Positions 1 through 6,745 of a stretch of 64,000 nt of DNA are shown here, piece after piece; within the stretch, counting starts at the first letter, position 1; each line of letters begins with the position of its first letter. Source of the DNA: Devosia indica (GTDB lineage: Bacteria; Pseudomonadota; Alphaproteobacteria; Rhizobiales; Devosiaceae); NCBI RefSeq assembly GCF_003056405.1, contig NZ_PYVZ01000020.1:1-64000 (forward strand), given 5' to 3'. Under the pieces are notes generated by a model, which did no database searches, was not told the DNA's origin, and was given only the letters and a program-made list of their open reading frames with translations. The position numbers were made by a program, and so were the translations under genes.

Positions 1-127
1 CGCTCAATAACGCCATGTCGATCACTCCTGGATCCCCCGACCAACAGCCAGGGGACGATCAAAACATGGGTCATTTCTCAGTGAAAACTTCTGCCCCTAG
101 AGGGTCAGATCTCAGTGACATTCAACA
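1..127. mobile_element. Probable IS21-family insertion sequence, terminal end only
   Basis: Two near-identical subrepeats, GGGTCATTTCTCAGTGA at 68-84 and GGGTCAGATCTCAGTGA at 102-118, lie 34 bases apart. The outer one runs into GACATTCAACA ending at 127. Read on the minus strand this is a TG-starting terminus followed by two TCACTGAGA-type repeats, the layout known for IS21-family ends (multiple transposase-binding repeats inside a 5'-TG...CA-3' boundary). No istA or istB coding sequence is visible, so the rest of the element must lie left of the window. The family call is from recognition of the end pattern, not from a transposase. A reading frame of a phage gene starts immediately after base 127, which supports this boundary. 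Confidence 0.55.
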
Positions 128-265
128 ATCAGCGTCAACCCGCAGCTTAGGCTTGCCCATGAGCAGCTAGAGCGAGATCGCAAGCGCCATGCGCCGACAC
201 GGGCCGATATAGCCGCAAAGCAGGCAGCGGTTCACTCCATGCTCAGGAGGCACGCACATGGCTGA
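128..265 (+). pseudogene. 3' fragment of a phage gene truncated by the IS
   Basis: The frame starting at 128 is open for 45 codons and ends at TGA 263-265, overlapping the start of the next gene at 258 by 8 bases. The translation is rich in Arg, His and Ala and contains QLRLAHEQLERDRKRHAP, which looks like a helical protein tail. Upstream in the same frame a stop (TGA, 116-118) lies within the IS terminus, and there is no start codon with a ribosome binding site. I read it as the end of a prophage gene whose 5' part is on the other side of the insertion sequence. The function is not recognisable. Confidence 0.45.
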
Positions 266-887
266 CAGGCCCATTCTATTCTCCGGCGCCATGGTCCGCG
301 CCCTGCTCAATGGCAGCAAGACCCAGACGCGGCGCACAATCAAAATGCCCGAGTGGGCGACCCACGTTGCCTATGACGCCTTCCATGGATGGCGGTTCAA
401 CAGTCTCGATCATTCGGAACCCCTCCTGCTCAGGATTGACGAGGGCGACCGCCTCTGGGTCCGAGAAAGCCTCAAGATCGAGAGCACTGATCAGGGTGTC
501 CGCTATCCGACCTATGCGGCCGACGGCGCCAAACTCTGGCCGTTGTCGGAATGGACCCGCGAACGCAACGCTGTCCCATCTATTCACATGCCGCGCTGGG
601 CCTCCCGCCTGACACTCACCGTCACCGATGTGCGGGTTGAGCGCTTGCAAGATTGCAGCGCGGCAGATGCCATCGCAGAAGGCATTCGCGGCAATGGGTT
701 CGAGGGCTGGGTCGACTACAGCGAGGGCGACAAGCCTTGCGACTTCTTGGTTGACCCGCGTCAGAGCTACCGCACGCTTTGGAATAGCATCAACGGGCCC
801 GGCGCATGGGAGGCCAATCCATGGGTCGCGGCCTACACCTTCACGGTCCAGCGCAGGAACATTGATCAACTGTCGGGCACGAAATGA
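258..887 (+). CDS. Phage-type ASCH-like domain protein
   Basis: 209 residues, starting at ATG 258 behind AGGAGG at 246-251. The N-terminus PILFSGAMVRALLNGSKTQTRR is the hallmark of a widespread prophage protein family. The arrangement (RALL.G.KTQTRR, then GDRLWVRES, then DVRVERLQDCSAADAIAEGI) resembles the ASCH / PUA-like fold, which binds RNA or modified nucleic acid; its role in phages is not established. It overlaps the next gene by 4 bases (ATGA), so the two are probably translated together. The neighbouring YbcO-type nuclease and integrase support a phage origin. Confident as a gene of this phage family, unsure of its biochemical role. Confidence 0.75.
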   Translation: MADRPILFSGAMVRALLNGSKTQTRRTIKMPEWATHVAYDAFHGWRFNSLDHSEPLLLRIDEGDRLWVRESLKIESTDQGVRYPTYAADGAKLWPLSEWTRERNAVPSIHMPRWASRLTLTVTDVRVERLQDCSAADAIAEGIRGNGFEGWVDYSEGDKPCDFLVDPRQSYRTLWNSINGPGAWEANPWVAAYTFTVQRRNIDQLSGTK

Positions 888-1345
888 TGATCCGCAGCCA
901 AAAGATACTGCGCAGCGCCAAGGGCCAGACATGCGCCTTCCGCTTCCCCGGCATCTGCAACGGCGGCACGGAAACGACCGTCTGGGCCCATCTCAACGGC
1001 GGTCGGTTCGGCAAGGGCATGGGCATGAAAGCCCATGACGTGCTGGGCGGGCATGCGTGCTTCTGGTGCCACCGCTACATCGATGGCGGGCACTTCACCG
1101 CGCCGCAGATGACCGATGGCGAGTTCTTCGAAGGCGTCCTTGGCGGCGTCACAGAGACCTATGTGCGGCTGATCGTGGCTGGGCTGGTCATTGTCCCGCT
1201 CGACCCCGAAAGGCCCGCCAGTGAGCGTGCCGCGAAGCCGCGCAAGCCGCCAGAGCAGCGGACCAAGATCAATTCACGGAATGACTGGCCGACCGGCCAG
1301 AAAATCCAAAGCAGAAACGATCTGCGAAAGAGAGAACGGACATGA
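884..1345 (+). CDS. YbcO-type putative phage nuclease (DUF1364)
   Basis: 153 residues. Residues about 10-70 match the pattern of the YbcO/DUF1364 family from lambdoid prophages: RSAKGQTCAFRFPGICNG, then TVWAHLNG, then ACFWCHRYIDGG. Paired Cys/His residues (C17, C25, H36, C61, C64, H65) could form an HNH-like metal site; YbcO is annotated as a putative nuclease. E. coli YbcO is about 96 residues. The extra C-terminus here (from about residue 115) is basic and low in complexity and may bind DNA. The gene starts within the stop of the upstream ASCH-like gene (ATGA overlap). Activity is inferred from the family only. Confidence 0.75.
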   Translation: MMIRSQKILRSAKGQTCAFRFPGICNGGTETTVWAHLNGGRFGKGMGMKAHDVLGGHACFWCHRYIDGGHFTAPQMTDGEFFEGVLGGVTETYVRLIVAGLVIVPLDPERPASERAAKPRKPPEQRTKINSRNDWPTGQKIQSRNDLRKRERT

Positions 1346-1632
1346 CCTCAATGCACTGTCCTGACCTTCCCAATCAGATCCCGCCACCGCTCCAAAAGTG
1401 CAGCGATCTTTTCGGCCTTCTCCGGATGATCAGTGGCAATGATCAGCAGTTGATCAATCTCTCGGCTCCACAGGGCAAGCGTGTCTGCATGTGGGATTAC
1501 CCCGCTGTCCATCATTGCCCTGTATCGGTGCAGTGTCTGGCGGGAGAGGATGATGCGCTGATCGGCTTCTTCGGGGGTCATGGAGGCAACGTCGCTTCCT
1601 GCATCAATGCAGTCAAGGAGGTCCCGCAATGA
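1342..1632 (+). CDS. Alternative plus-strand ORF in the same interval, doubtful
   Basis: 96 residues. In its favour, its ATG overlaps the stop of the YbcO-type gene (ATGA, 1342-1345) and its stop overlaps the ATG of the next gene (ATGA, 1629-1632), a perfectly coupled operon layout. Against it, the translation is odd: six Cys, many Pro and Gly, and no recognisable motif, which is what antisense of a real gene often looks like. Listed so that the reader can weigh both strands. Confidence 0.3.
   Translation: MTSMHCPDLPNQIPPPLQKCSDLFGLLRMISGNDQQLINLSAPQGKRVCMWDYPAVHHCPVSVQCLAGEDDALIGFFGGHGGNVASCINAVKEVPQ
1348..1629 (-). CDS. Small prophage ORF of unknown function (minus strand candidate)
   Basis: 93 residues if translation starts at TTG 1629, or 77 from the ATG at 1581. 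The composition is that of a normal soluble helical protein: acidic and basic residues alternate, for example MTPEEADQRIILSRQTLHRY and HPEKAEKIAALLERWRDLIG, and there is only one Cys. I do not recognise a family. It faces the other prophage genes, is exactly antisense to another open frame (1342-1632, plus strand), and its TTG start overlaps the start codon of the plus-strand gene at 1629. Protein-like composition favours this strand, whereas gene overlaps favour the other. At most one of the two is likely to be real. Confidence 0.45.
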   Translation of the reverse strand: MRDLLDCIDAGSDVASMTPEEADQRIILSRQTLHRYRAMMDSGVIPHADTLALWSREIDQLLIIATDHPEKAEKIAALLERWRDLIGKVRTVH

Positions 1633-1832
1633 GCCGCCTGGCTGCTCGCATCCGCCATGATGAGGTGACGCGCATGGTCAAGGCCGCAAAGGCCTGTGGC
1701 CTGCCCATCTATGGCATCCAGTTCGACGGCGCGACCGTCACTGTGATTACAGAGGAAAGCAGGGATAAGCCGACAGGCGGCCTTGACCGCGGCGCAGGCA
1801 GTGAGCCGGTTCAGGAGGTGGACACCCTCTGA
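1629..1832 (+). CDS. Small prophage protein upstream of the integrase
   Basis: 67 residues, starting at ATG 1629 behind a strong AAGGAGGT at 1616-1623. The N-terminus MSRLAARIRHDEVTRMVKAAKACG followed by a short beta-rich stretch (YGIQFDGATVTVI) is typical of small proteins that precede integrases in rhizobial prophages, possibly involved in excision, although no helix-turn-helix can be claimed. Its stop overlaps the integrase ATG (TGATG), so the two are probably translationally coupled. The function is unknown. Confidence 0.65.
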   Translation: MSRLAARIRHDEVTRMVKAAKACGLPIYGIQFDGATVTVITEESRDKPTGGLDRGAGSEPVQEVDTL

Positions 1833-2932
1833 TGGATGAAATGCCGCGCAAGCTCCCGCCCTTTGTCACCCGCGACAGGTCCCGGCACGGTCGCGTCCGG
1901 TTCTATTTCCGGCGCGGCAAGGGGCCGCGAGTGCGGCTGCCAGACGATCTGCAGTCGGCGGAGTTCAAGGAAGCCTATGAGGCGGCATTGGCCGGCAAGG
2001 CCAACAGAGACCACCGGATAGCGCGAACGCCGTCTGACACGCTCCGCTGGCTCGTAGAGAGGTATATGGAGAGCGGCAAGTGGGCCAACTTCTCCGATGC
2101 CACCCGCAAGCAGCAAAGCCTGCTCTTTTCCGATGCCATCGAGCGGGGCAAGAACCCGCCCTATCGGGGCATCACGCGCCGGACCATGCAGAAGGCCATG
2201 GATGACCGCGCCAAAACACCTGCTCTGGCCAACAACTTCCTCAAGGCCATGAGAGGACTGTTCCGCTGGGCGATCACGATGGAATACGTCGATGTCGACC
2301 CCACGGCCGAGATCAATGGCTTCACCTACAAGACCGACGGCTTCAAGGCTTGGGACGATTCAGACATAGAGGCATTCTGCAAAAGGTGGCCAGTTGGCAC
2401 CAAGCCTAGGCTGGCTCTGGCGCTCTATCTGGTGTCAGGCCTTCGCCGCAGCGACGTGCACAGGCTGGGCCCGCAGCACCTCAAGGACGGACTTATTGCC
2501 ATCCGGGCGGCCAAGCCGCCGCACCACATGATCACCGTCACCGCACCGCAGTTCCTGCTGGACACGATAGCCAAGACGCCGACTGGGGGCATGGCCTTCA
2601 TGACGAAGGACGACGGTCGCCCGTTCAAGTCGAAAGAGAGTTTTGGGAATTGGTTCGGCGCGCGTTGCCGAGATGCCGGGCTCGAAACCGGGAAGGCTGC
2701 TCATGGCCTTCGCAAATACTCTGCCACGGAAGCCGCAAATGGCGGCGCGACGACACACGAGCTCATGGCCAGGTTCGGGTGGAGCAATCCACAGCAGGCC
2801 GAAGTTTATACGCGCAAGGCCGACAGGAGGCGCCTGTCGATAGCCGCTTCGGCGCGGCTTGAAGAACGATTCAAGGACATGACGCCCCTCACCCAAGAGC
2901 CCGGTGCGGGGAAAACGTCTAAAAGCGGTTGA
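1832..2932 (+). CDS. Tyrosine-type site-specific integrase
   Basis: 366 residues. An N-terminal Arg/Lys-rich arm-binding region (1-60) is followed by a core-binding domain (about 65-160) and a catalytic domain (170-345). The catalytic set is visible: R205 in VSGLRRSDV, K228 as candidate lysine, H291 and R294 in AHGLRKYS, W317 in place of the second His, and nucleophile Y326 in AEVYTRKADRRR. The gene ends 23 bases from the 3' end of a tRNA gene on the opposite strand, the classic position of an integrase next to its attachment site. Together with the phage genes to the left, this makes 1-2955 the integrase end of an inserted element whose far end is outside the window. It appears intact. Confidence 0.93.
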   Translation: MDEMPRKLPPFVTRDRSRHGRVRFYFRRGKGPRVRLPDDLQSAEFKEAYEAALAGKANRDHRIARTPSDTLRWLVERYMESGKWANFSDATRKQQSLLFSDAIERGKNPPYRGITRRTMQKAMDDRAKTPALANNFLKAMRGLFRWAITMEYVDVDPTAEINGFTYKTDGFKAWDDSDIEAFCKRWPVGTKPRLALALYLVSGLRRSDVHRLGPQHLKDGLIAIRAAKPPHHMITVTAPQFLLDTIAKTPTGGMAFMTKDDGRPFKSKESFGNWFGARCRDAGLETGKAAHGLRKYSATEAANGGATTHELMARFGWSNPQQAEVYTRKADRRRLSIAASARLEERFKDMTPLTQEPGAGKTSKSG

Positions 2933-2955
2933 ATATCAATAGCATAAAAGAGCGG

Positions 2956-2990
2956 TGGTGGGCCCACCAGGACTCGAACCTGGAACCAGA
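2956..2990. other. Probable attachment site (att) core in the tRNA 3' end
   Basis: The integrase gene ends at 2932 and the 3' half of the tRNA (T arm, acceptor, CCA) begins at 2956. Tyrosine integrases of this type usually recombine within the tRNA 3' part and restore it, so the duplicated core should lie here and a second copy should mark the far end of the element to the left. The second copy is not in the window, so the exact core is not known. Confidence 0.4.
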
Positions 2991-3031
2991 CCGTTATGAG
3001 CGGTCGGCTCTAACCATTGAGCTATAGGCCC
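2956..3031 (-). tRNA. tRNA with CAT anticodon, probably tRNA-Ile2 (lysidine type)
   Basis: A full 76-base cloverleaf folds on the minus strand: acceptor GGGCCTA pairing with TGGGCCC (one T-G wobble), D stem GCTC/GAGC, anticodon stem GACCG/CGGTC with loop CTCATAA (anticodon at 2996-2998 on the plus strand), T stem CCAGG/CCTGG with TTCGAGT, discriminator A and an encoded CCA. CAT serves elongator Met or, after lysidine modification by TilS, Ile for AUA codons. The C4-G69 and C5-G68 pairs fit the Ile2 determinants known from E. coli, so Ile2 is favoured. It is not an initiator, because position 1 pairs. An integrase abuts its 3' end. Confidence 0.9.
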
Positions 3032-3169
3032 TTGCCCGCGTCATATCAGGGTCGCGGCCGCTGTCAAACTCTGTTTGTGCAGCCTATGCACACAAGCCCA
3101 TAGCCACTTCCCCTCATGCTCTCGCTCGGCTAGTTTGTGCGCCACCCGAACAGATGACGGACAGCGCCC

Positions 3170-3925
3170 ATGCGGGACGGGGATATCATTCATGGCCTGA
3201 TGCGCGGGCTTTCGGTGATCGAGTGCTTCGATGAGGACCATGCCCGCATGTCAATCACCGATGTGGCCGAGCGCACCGGCCTTGAACGCGCCACCGCACG
3301 GCGCTGCCTGCTTACTTTGGTCCACCTGGGCTACGCCACCTATGACGGCAAGTTTTTCCAGTTGACGCCGCGCGTGCTCAATCTGGGCCATTCCTATCTC
3401 GCCGCCACGCCCCTGCCCCGGCTGATCCAGCCTTTCCTCGAAGAGCTCTCCCGCGCCACCGGCGAGAGCACCTCGGCAGCGGTGCTGGAAGGCACCGACA
3501 TTCTCTATATCGCACGAGCCTCCACCCGTCGCGTCATGTCGATCAATCTGGGCGCGGGCGCGCGCCTGCCCGCCTATTGTACCTCCATGGGCCGGACCCT
3601 GTTGGCCGCGTTGCCGCCCGAAGAGGCCCAGGCGATTCTCGATCGCTCCGATCTTGTCGCCTATACCGCGCGCACCAAGGCCGACCCGGCCACCATCACC
3701 ACGGAACTGGCCGTGATCGCCGCCCAGGGCTTCGCCGTTATCGACCAGGAACTCGAACTGGGCCTGTGTTCAATCGCCGTGCCGTTGCACAACGCCATCG
3801 GCCAGGTCGTGGCTGCCATCAATATCGGCGCCCATGTCGCCCGCGCACCGACCTCGCGCATGATCGCCCATTTCCTGCCCCTGATGCGCAAGGTCCAGGC
3901 CGAGGTCCGTCCACTGCTGCGCTAG
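3170..3925 (+). CDS. IclR-family transcriptional regulator, Pca/Pob-like
   Basis: 251 residues. An N-terminal winged helix-turn-helix (about 5-65: MRGLSVIECFDEDHARMSIT, then LERATARRCLLTLVHLGY) is followed by the IclR effector domain (80-250), with STRRVMSINLGAGARLPAYCTSMGR and a C-terminal LGLCSIAVPL..GQVVAAINI. This pattern is that of regulators of aromatic-acid genes (PcaR, PcaU, PobR). No beta-ketoadipate genes are next to it; it stands between the tRNA and pstS, so it acts elsewhere or is an orphan. The start ATG 3170 is chosen because the HTH begins about 15 residues later, as usual in the family. The effector is unknown. Confidence 0.85.
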   Translation: MRDGDIIHGLMRGLSVIECFDEDHARMSITDVAERTGLERATARRCLLTLVHLGYATYDGKFFQLTPRVLNLGHSYLAATPLPRLIQPFLEELSRATGESTSAAVLEGTDILYIARASTRRVMSINLGAGARLPAYCTSMGRTLLAALPPEEAQAILDRSDLVAYTARTKADPATITTELAVIAAQGFAVIDQELELGLCSIAVPLHNAIGQVVAAINIGAHVARAPTSRMIAHFLPLMRKVQAEVRPLLR

Positions 3926-4102
3926 GGTTTTGCACAGCCCGAAACAATGTCCGGAAACTGTCACACAGCGCCGCTAGTTTGACCTGCAAAGGCCCGGAAA
4001 AGGCGTGGTTAACAACCGTTGACGCCTTCTCCGCACCAATCGGCAAGAGACAGGTGCTTTTTTCTCACTGCTGATTTTCACCTTTATTTTCAACAGATTA
4101 AA

Positions 4103-4142
4103 TTGTCACAAACCAGTCATTGAACTGCAATAAAACTGTCGC
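4103..4142 (+). promoter_or_regulatory. Tandem Pho boxes upstream of pstS (PhoB sites)
   Basis: Four 7-base half-sites lie at exact 11-base steps: TTGTCAC at 4103, CAGTCAT at 4114, CTGCAAT at 4125 and CTGTCGC at 4136, with AT-rich 4-base spacers. This is the CTGTCAT-N4-CTGTCAT layout of PhoB boxes, doubled. The site is 87-126 bases upstream of the pstS start. The 303-base gap 3926-4228 holds nothing else that I can support. Confidence 0.85.
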
Positions 4143-4228
4143 TGCGCACTCCTATGGTCTGCCGCGTCACAGGGCGGCCCAACGAATGGCTGGCCATGTT
4201 TGCAAACGAATTCCGGAAGGGACATTCC

Positions 4229-5257
4229 ATGAAGACCGCACTCTACGCCAGTGCCGCCGTTATCGCTCTCGCAGCGTTCGGCACCAATGCTGCCTACGCC
4301 CAGTCGCGCGACACCATCCAGATCGCCGGCTCCTCGACTGTGCTGCCGTTCTCCTCGATCGTCGCCGAAGAATTCGCCAACGCCTTCCCTGACTACAACG
4401 CACCCAACGTTGCTGGTGGCGGTTCGGGCGGCGGCAAGCGTCAGCTCTGCGAAGGCGTGGGTGAAGCCACTCTCGATATCGGCAACTCCTCTTCCAAGAT
4501 GAGCGCCAGCGAGCTGGAAAACTGCCAGGCTAATGGCGTGACCGACGTCCGCGAAGTCGTGTTCGGCTTTGACGGCATCGTCTTCGCCACCGGCATCGAA
4601 CAGGGTGACTTCGCTCTCGAGCCCGTTCACCTCTACAAGGCCATCGCTGCTCAGGTTCCTGTTGACGGCGAAATGGTCGACAATCCCTACACCAACTGGT
4701 CCGAGATCGACGCTTCGCTGCCCGACCAGGCCATCTTCGTTGCTATCCCGGGCACCAATCACGGCACCCGCGAAGTGTTCGACGTCCGCGTTCTGGAAGT
4801 CGGCTGTGAAGCTGCCGAACTGCCCGAAATGGACGAAGACGCCATGGAAGCTGCTTGCCTGACCCCGCGTCAGGACGTCGTGGTGGAAATCGCCGGCGAC
4901 TACACCGAAACCCTGGCTCGCCTGCAGTCGAACCCCGAAGCCATCGGCGTGTTCGGTCTCTCCTTCTACGACCAGAACCGCGACACCCTCAAGGTTGCCA
5001 CTGTCTCCGGCGTCGAGCCGAGCCTGGAAACCATTGCCTCGGGTGACTATCCGGTCTCGCGTCCGCTCCAGTTCTACGTCAAGGGTGCCCATATCGGCGT
5101 GATCCCGGGCCTGGAAGACTTCGTTGCCTTCTTCCTGTCCGAGCAGATGGCCGGTGCCGGTGGCACTCTGGAAGCTGCTGGTCTGGTTCCGGCCTCCAGC
5201 GAATTCCTCGCTGCCCAGCTCGAAGCCTTCAACAACGCCGAACAGTACCAGCCGTAA
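4229..5257 (+). CDS. pstS: Phosphate ABC transporter, periplasmic phosphate-binding protein
   Basis: 342 residues. The start ATG 4229 follows GGAAGGGA and opens a clear signal peptide (MKTALYASAAVIALAAFGTNAAYA, cleaved before QSRDT). An upstream in-frame start at 4154 is rejected because it would bury the signal peptide. The mature protein begins with IQIAGSSTVLPFSSIVAEEF and carries VAGGGSGGGKRQLCEG, the phosphate-contact loops of the PstS family. It binds inorganic phosphate in the periplasm and hands it to PstC/PstA. It is the first gene of pstSCAB-phoU-phoB, directly behind tandem Pho boxes. A strong hairpin after its stop probably keeps pstS mRNA more abundant than the rest. Confidence 0.95.
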   Translation: MKTALYASAAVIALAAFGTNAAYAQSRDTIQIAGSSTVLPFSSIVAEEFANAFPDYNAPNVAGGGSGGGKRQLCEGVGEATLDIGNSSSKMSASELENCQANGVTDVREVVFGFDGIVFATGIEQGDFALEPVHLYKAIAAQVPVDGEMVDNPYTNWSEIDASLPDQAIFVAIPGTNHGTREVFDVRVLEVGCEAAELPEMDEDAMEAACLTPRQDVVVEIAGDYTETLARLQSNPEAIGVFGLSFYDQNRDTLKVATVSGVEPSLETIASGDYPVSRPLQFYVKGAHIGVIPGLEDFVAFFLSEQMAGAGGTLEAAGLVPASSEFLAAQLEAFNNAEQYQP

Positions 5258-5275
5258 GCGGTCCTGTTACACCTT

Positions 5276-5304
5276 GGAGAATCCCGGCTCTGCCGGGGTT
5301 CTCC
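5276..5304 (+). terminator. Hairpin between pstS and pstC (attenuator or mRNA stabiliser)
   Basis: GGAGAATCCCGGC (5276-5288) pairs over 13 bases with GCCGGGGTTCTCC (5292-5304), with a 3-base TCT loop and one T-G wobble. There is no long T-run after it, so partial termination or protection of the pstS 3' end is more likely than full termination. Confidence 0.7.
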
Positions 5305-5366
5305 TGTCTCTTGCATGACAAGCGCCAGGCCCTTTGGGCTGGCCCGCCAGGAAGGATCGCTTCGCC

Positions 5367-6743
5367 GTGAACGCCCTCGTTATCGCAGCCCTTCTGCTGG
5401 TTCTACTCACGGTTTCCTATCAGGTGGGCTGGTCGCGTAGCCGCAAACTTGCCGACGGCAAGGACACCCGCCTCCATTCCCGCCCGATTTATCATGGCGT
5501 CCTGGCCGCACTGTTCGCCGTCCTCCCCGCCATCGTCATTATTGGCCTGTGGGCGCTGTTCAGCCAGTCGGTCACCAATAGCTTCATACTGGCGCAACTG
5601 CCCGCAGAGGTCGCGCAGCAGGAGCCGTTTGCCGTGCAGTCCGCCATTGCCCGCGTGCAGGCGATTGCCTCCGGCTATGGCGTCATTGGCGAACCGACCG
5701 CCGCGGAAACGGCCGCCGCGAGCGCCTATGCCTCGTTCCAGCAACTCTCCTTTCTTGGTGTGATTGCCGCCGCTGCCGCCCTGGGCGCAGGCGGCCTGTT
5801 CTGGGCCCAGCGCCGCATCGCGCCGCGTCTGCGCGCACGCACCGAAGTGGAAATTTTCGTCCGCCTGGCGCTGATCGCCTGTTCTACCGTGGCGATCCTG
5901 ACCACGTTGGGCATCGTGCTATCCCTCCTCGCCGACGCGCTGCGCTTCTTCAGTTTCATCAATCCGCTGGACTTCTTCTTCGGCACCACCTGGAACCCGC
6001 GCTTCCAGAGCGCCGGCACCGGATCGGCCGGCGAATATGGTCTGCTGCCGCTGCTCTGGGGCACGGTGATGATCAGTATCATCGCCATGCTGGTCGCTGT
6101 TCCTATCGGGCTGATGTCAGCAATCTATCTGTCTCAATATGCCCATGAGCGCGTGCGCAGCGTCGTTAAGCCGATCATCGAAATTCTCGCCGGCATTCCC
6201 ACCATCGTCTATGGCTTCTTCGCCCTGGTCACAGTCGGCCCGTTCCTGTCCGGCCTGGGCGAAGCCATCGGCATCGACATCCGCGCCACCAGCGCCCTCA
6301 CCGCCGGCGTGGTGATGGGCATCATGATTATCCCCTTCATTTCCTCGCTCAGCGACGACATTCTGGGCCAGGTGCCGCGCACCATGCGCGACGGATCGCT
6401 CGGCCTGGGTGCCACCCAGTCAGAGACCATCCGCAAGGTGCTGCTGCCTGCCGCCCTGCCCGGCGTGGTCGGCGCTGTGCTGCTCGCCGTCAGTCGCGCC
6501 ATCGGCGAAACAATGATCGTGGTGCTGGCCGCCGGCAACAGCCCTGTGCTGCGCGCCAACCCGGCCGAGCCGACCTCCACCGTGACCGTCAGCATCGTCA
6601 ACCAGCTCACCGGTGACGCCGATTTCACCAGCCCGCAATCGCTGGTCGCCTTCGCCCTTGGCCTCACCCTTTTCGCCATGACATTGCTGCTCAACGTCCT
6701 GGCGCTCTACATCGTCCGCAAATTCAGGGAGCAATACGAATAG
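5367..6743 (+). CDS. pstC: Phosphate ABC transporter permease PstC (long form)
   Basis: 458 residues from GTG 5367, which has AGGAAGGA at 5350-5357. A TTG at 5334 in the same frame lacks such a site and would add a charged stretch. Transmembrane segments lie at the N-terminus (NALVIAALLLVLLTVSYQVG) and near residues 45, 135 and 165, before the six-helix permease core (from about 210). The coupling (EAA) loop is DGSLGLGATQSETIRKVLLP followed by GAVLLAVSRAIGETM. With PstA it forms the membrane channel for phosphate, energised by PstB. The length and the periplasmic insertion between the early helices are those of the alphaproteobacterial long form (E. coli PstC is about 319 residues). Confidence 0.94.
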   Translation: MNALVIAALLLVLLTVSYQVGWSRSRKLADGKDTRLHSRPIYHGVLAALFAVLPAIVIIGLWALFSQSVTNSFILAQLPAEVAQQEPFAVQSAIARVQAIASGYGVIGEPTAAETAAASAYASFQQLSFLGVIAAAAALGAGGLFWAQRRIAPRLRARTEVEIFVRLALIACSTVAILTTLGIVLSLLADALRFFSFINPLDFFFGTTWNPRFQSAGTGSAGEYGLLPLLWGTVMISIIAMLVAVPIGLMSAIYLSQYAHERVRSVVKPIIEILAGIPTIVYGFFALVTVGPFLSGLGEAIGIDIRATSALTAGVVMGIMIIPFISSLSDDILGQVPRTMRDGSLGLGATQSETIRKVLLPAALPGVVGAVLLAVSRAIGETMIVVLAAGNSPVLRANPAEPTSTVTVSIVNQLTGDADFTSPQSLVAFALGLTLFAMTLLLNVLALYIVRKFREQYE

Positions 6744-6745
6744 CC

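Noticed and set aside
3954..3975. AACTGTCACAC after the IclR gene considered as another Pho box
   Set aside because: Only one half-site is present. The sequence 11 bases on does not match a second half-site.
4154..4228. Upstream in-frame start for PstS
   Set aside because: It would place 25 non-conserved residues before a perfect signal peptide and lacks a ribosome binding site. ATG 4229 has both.
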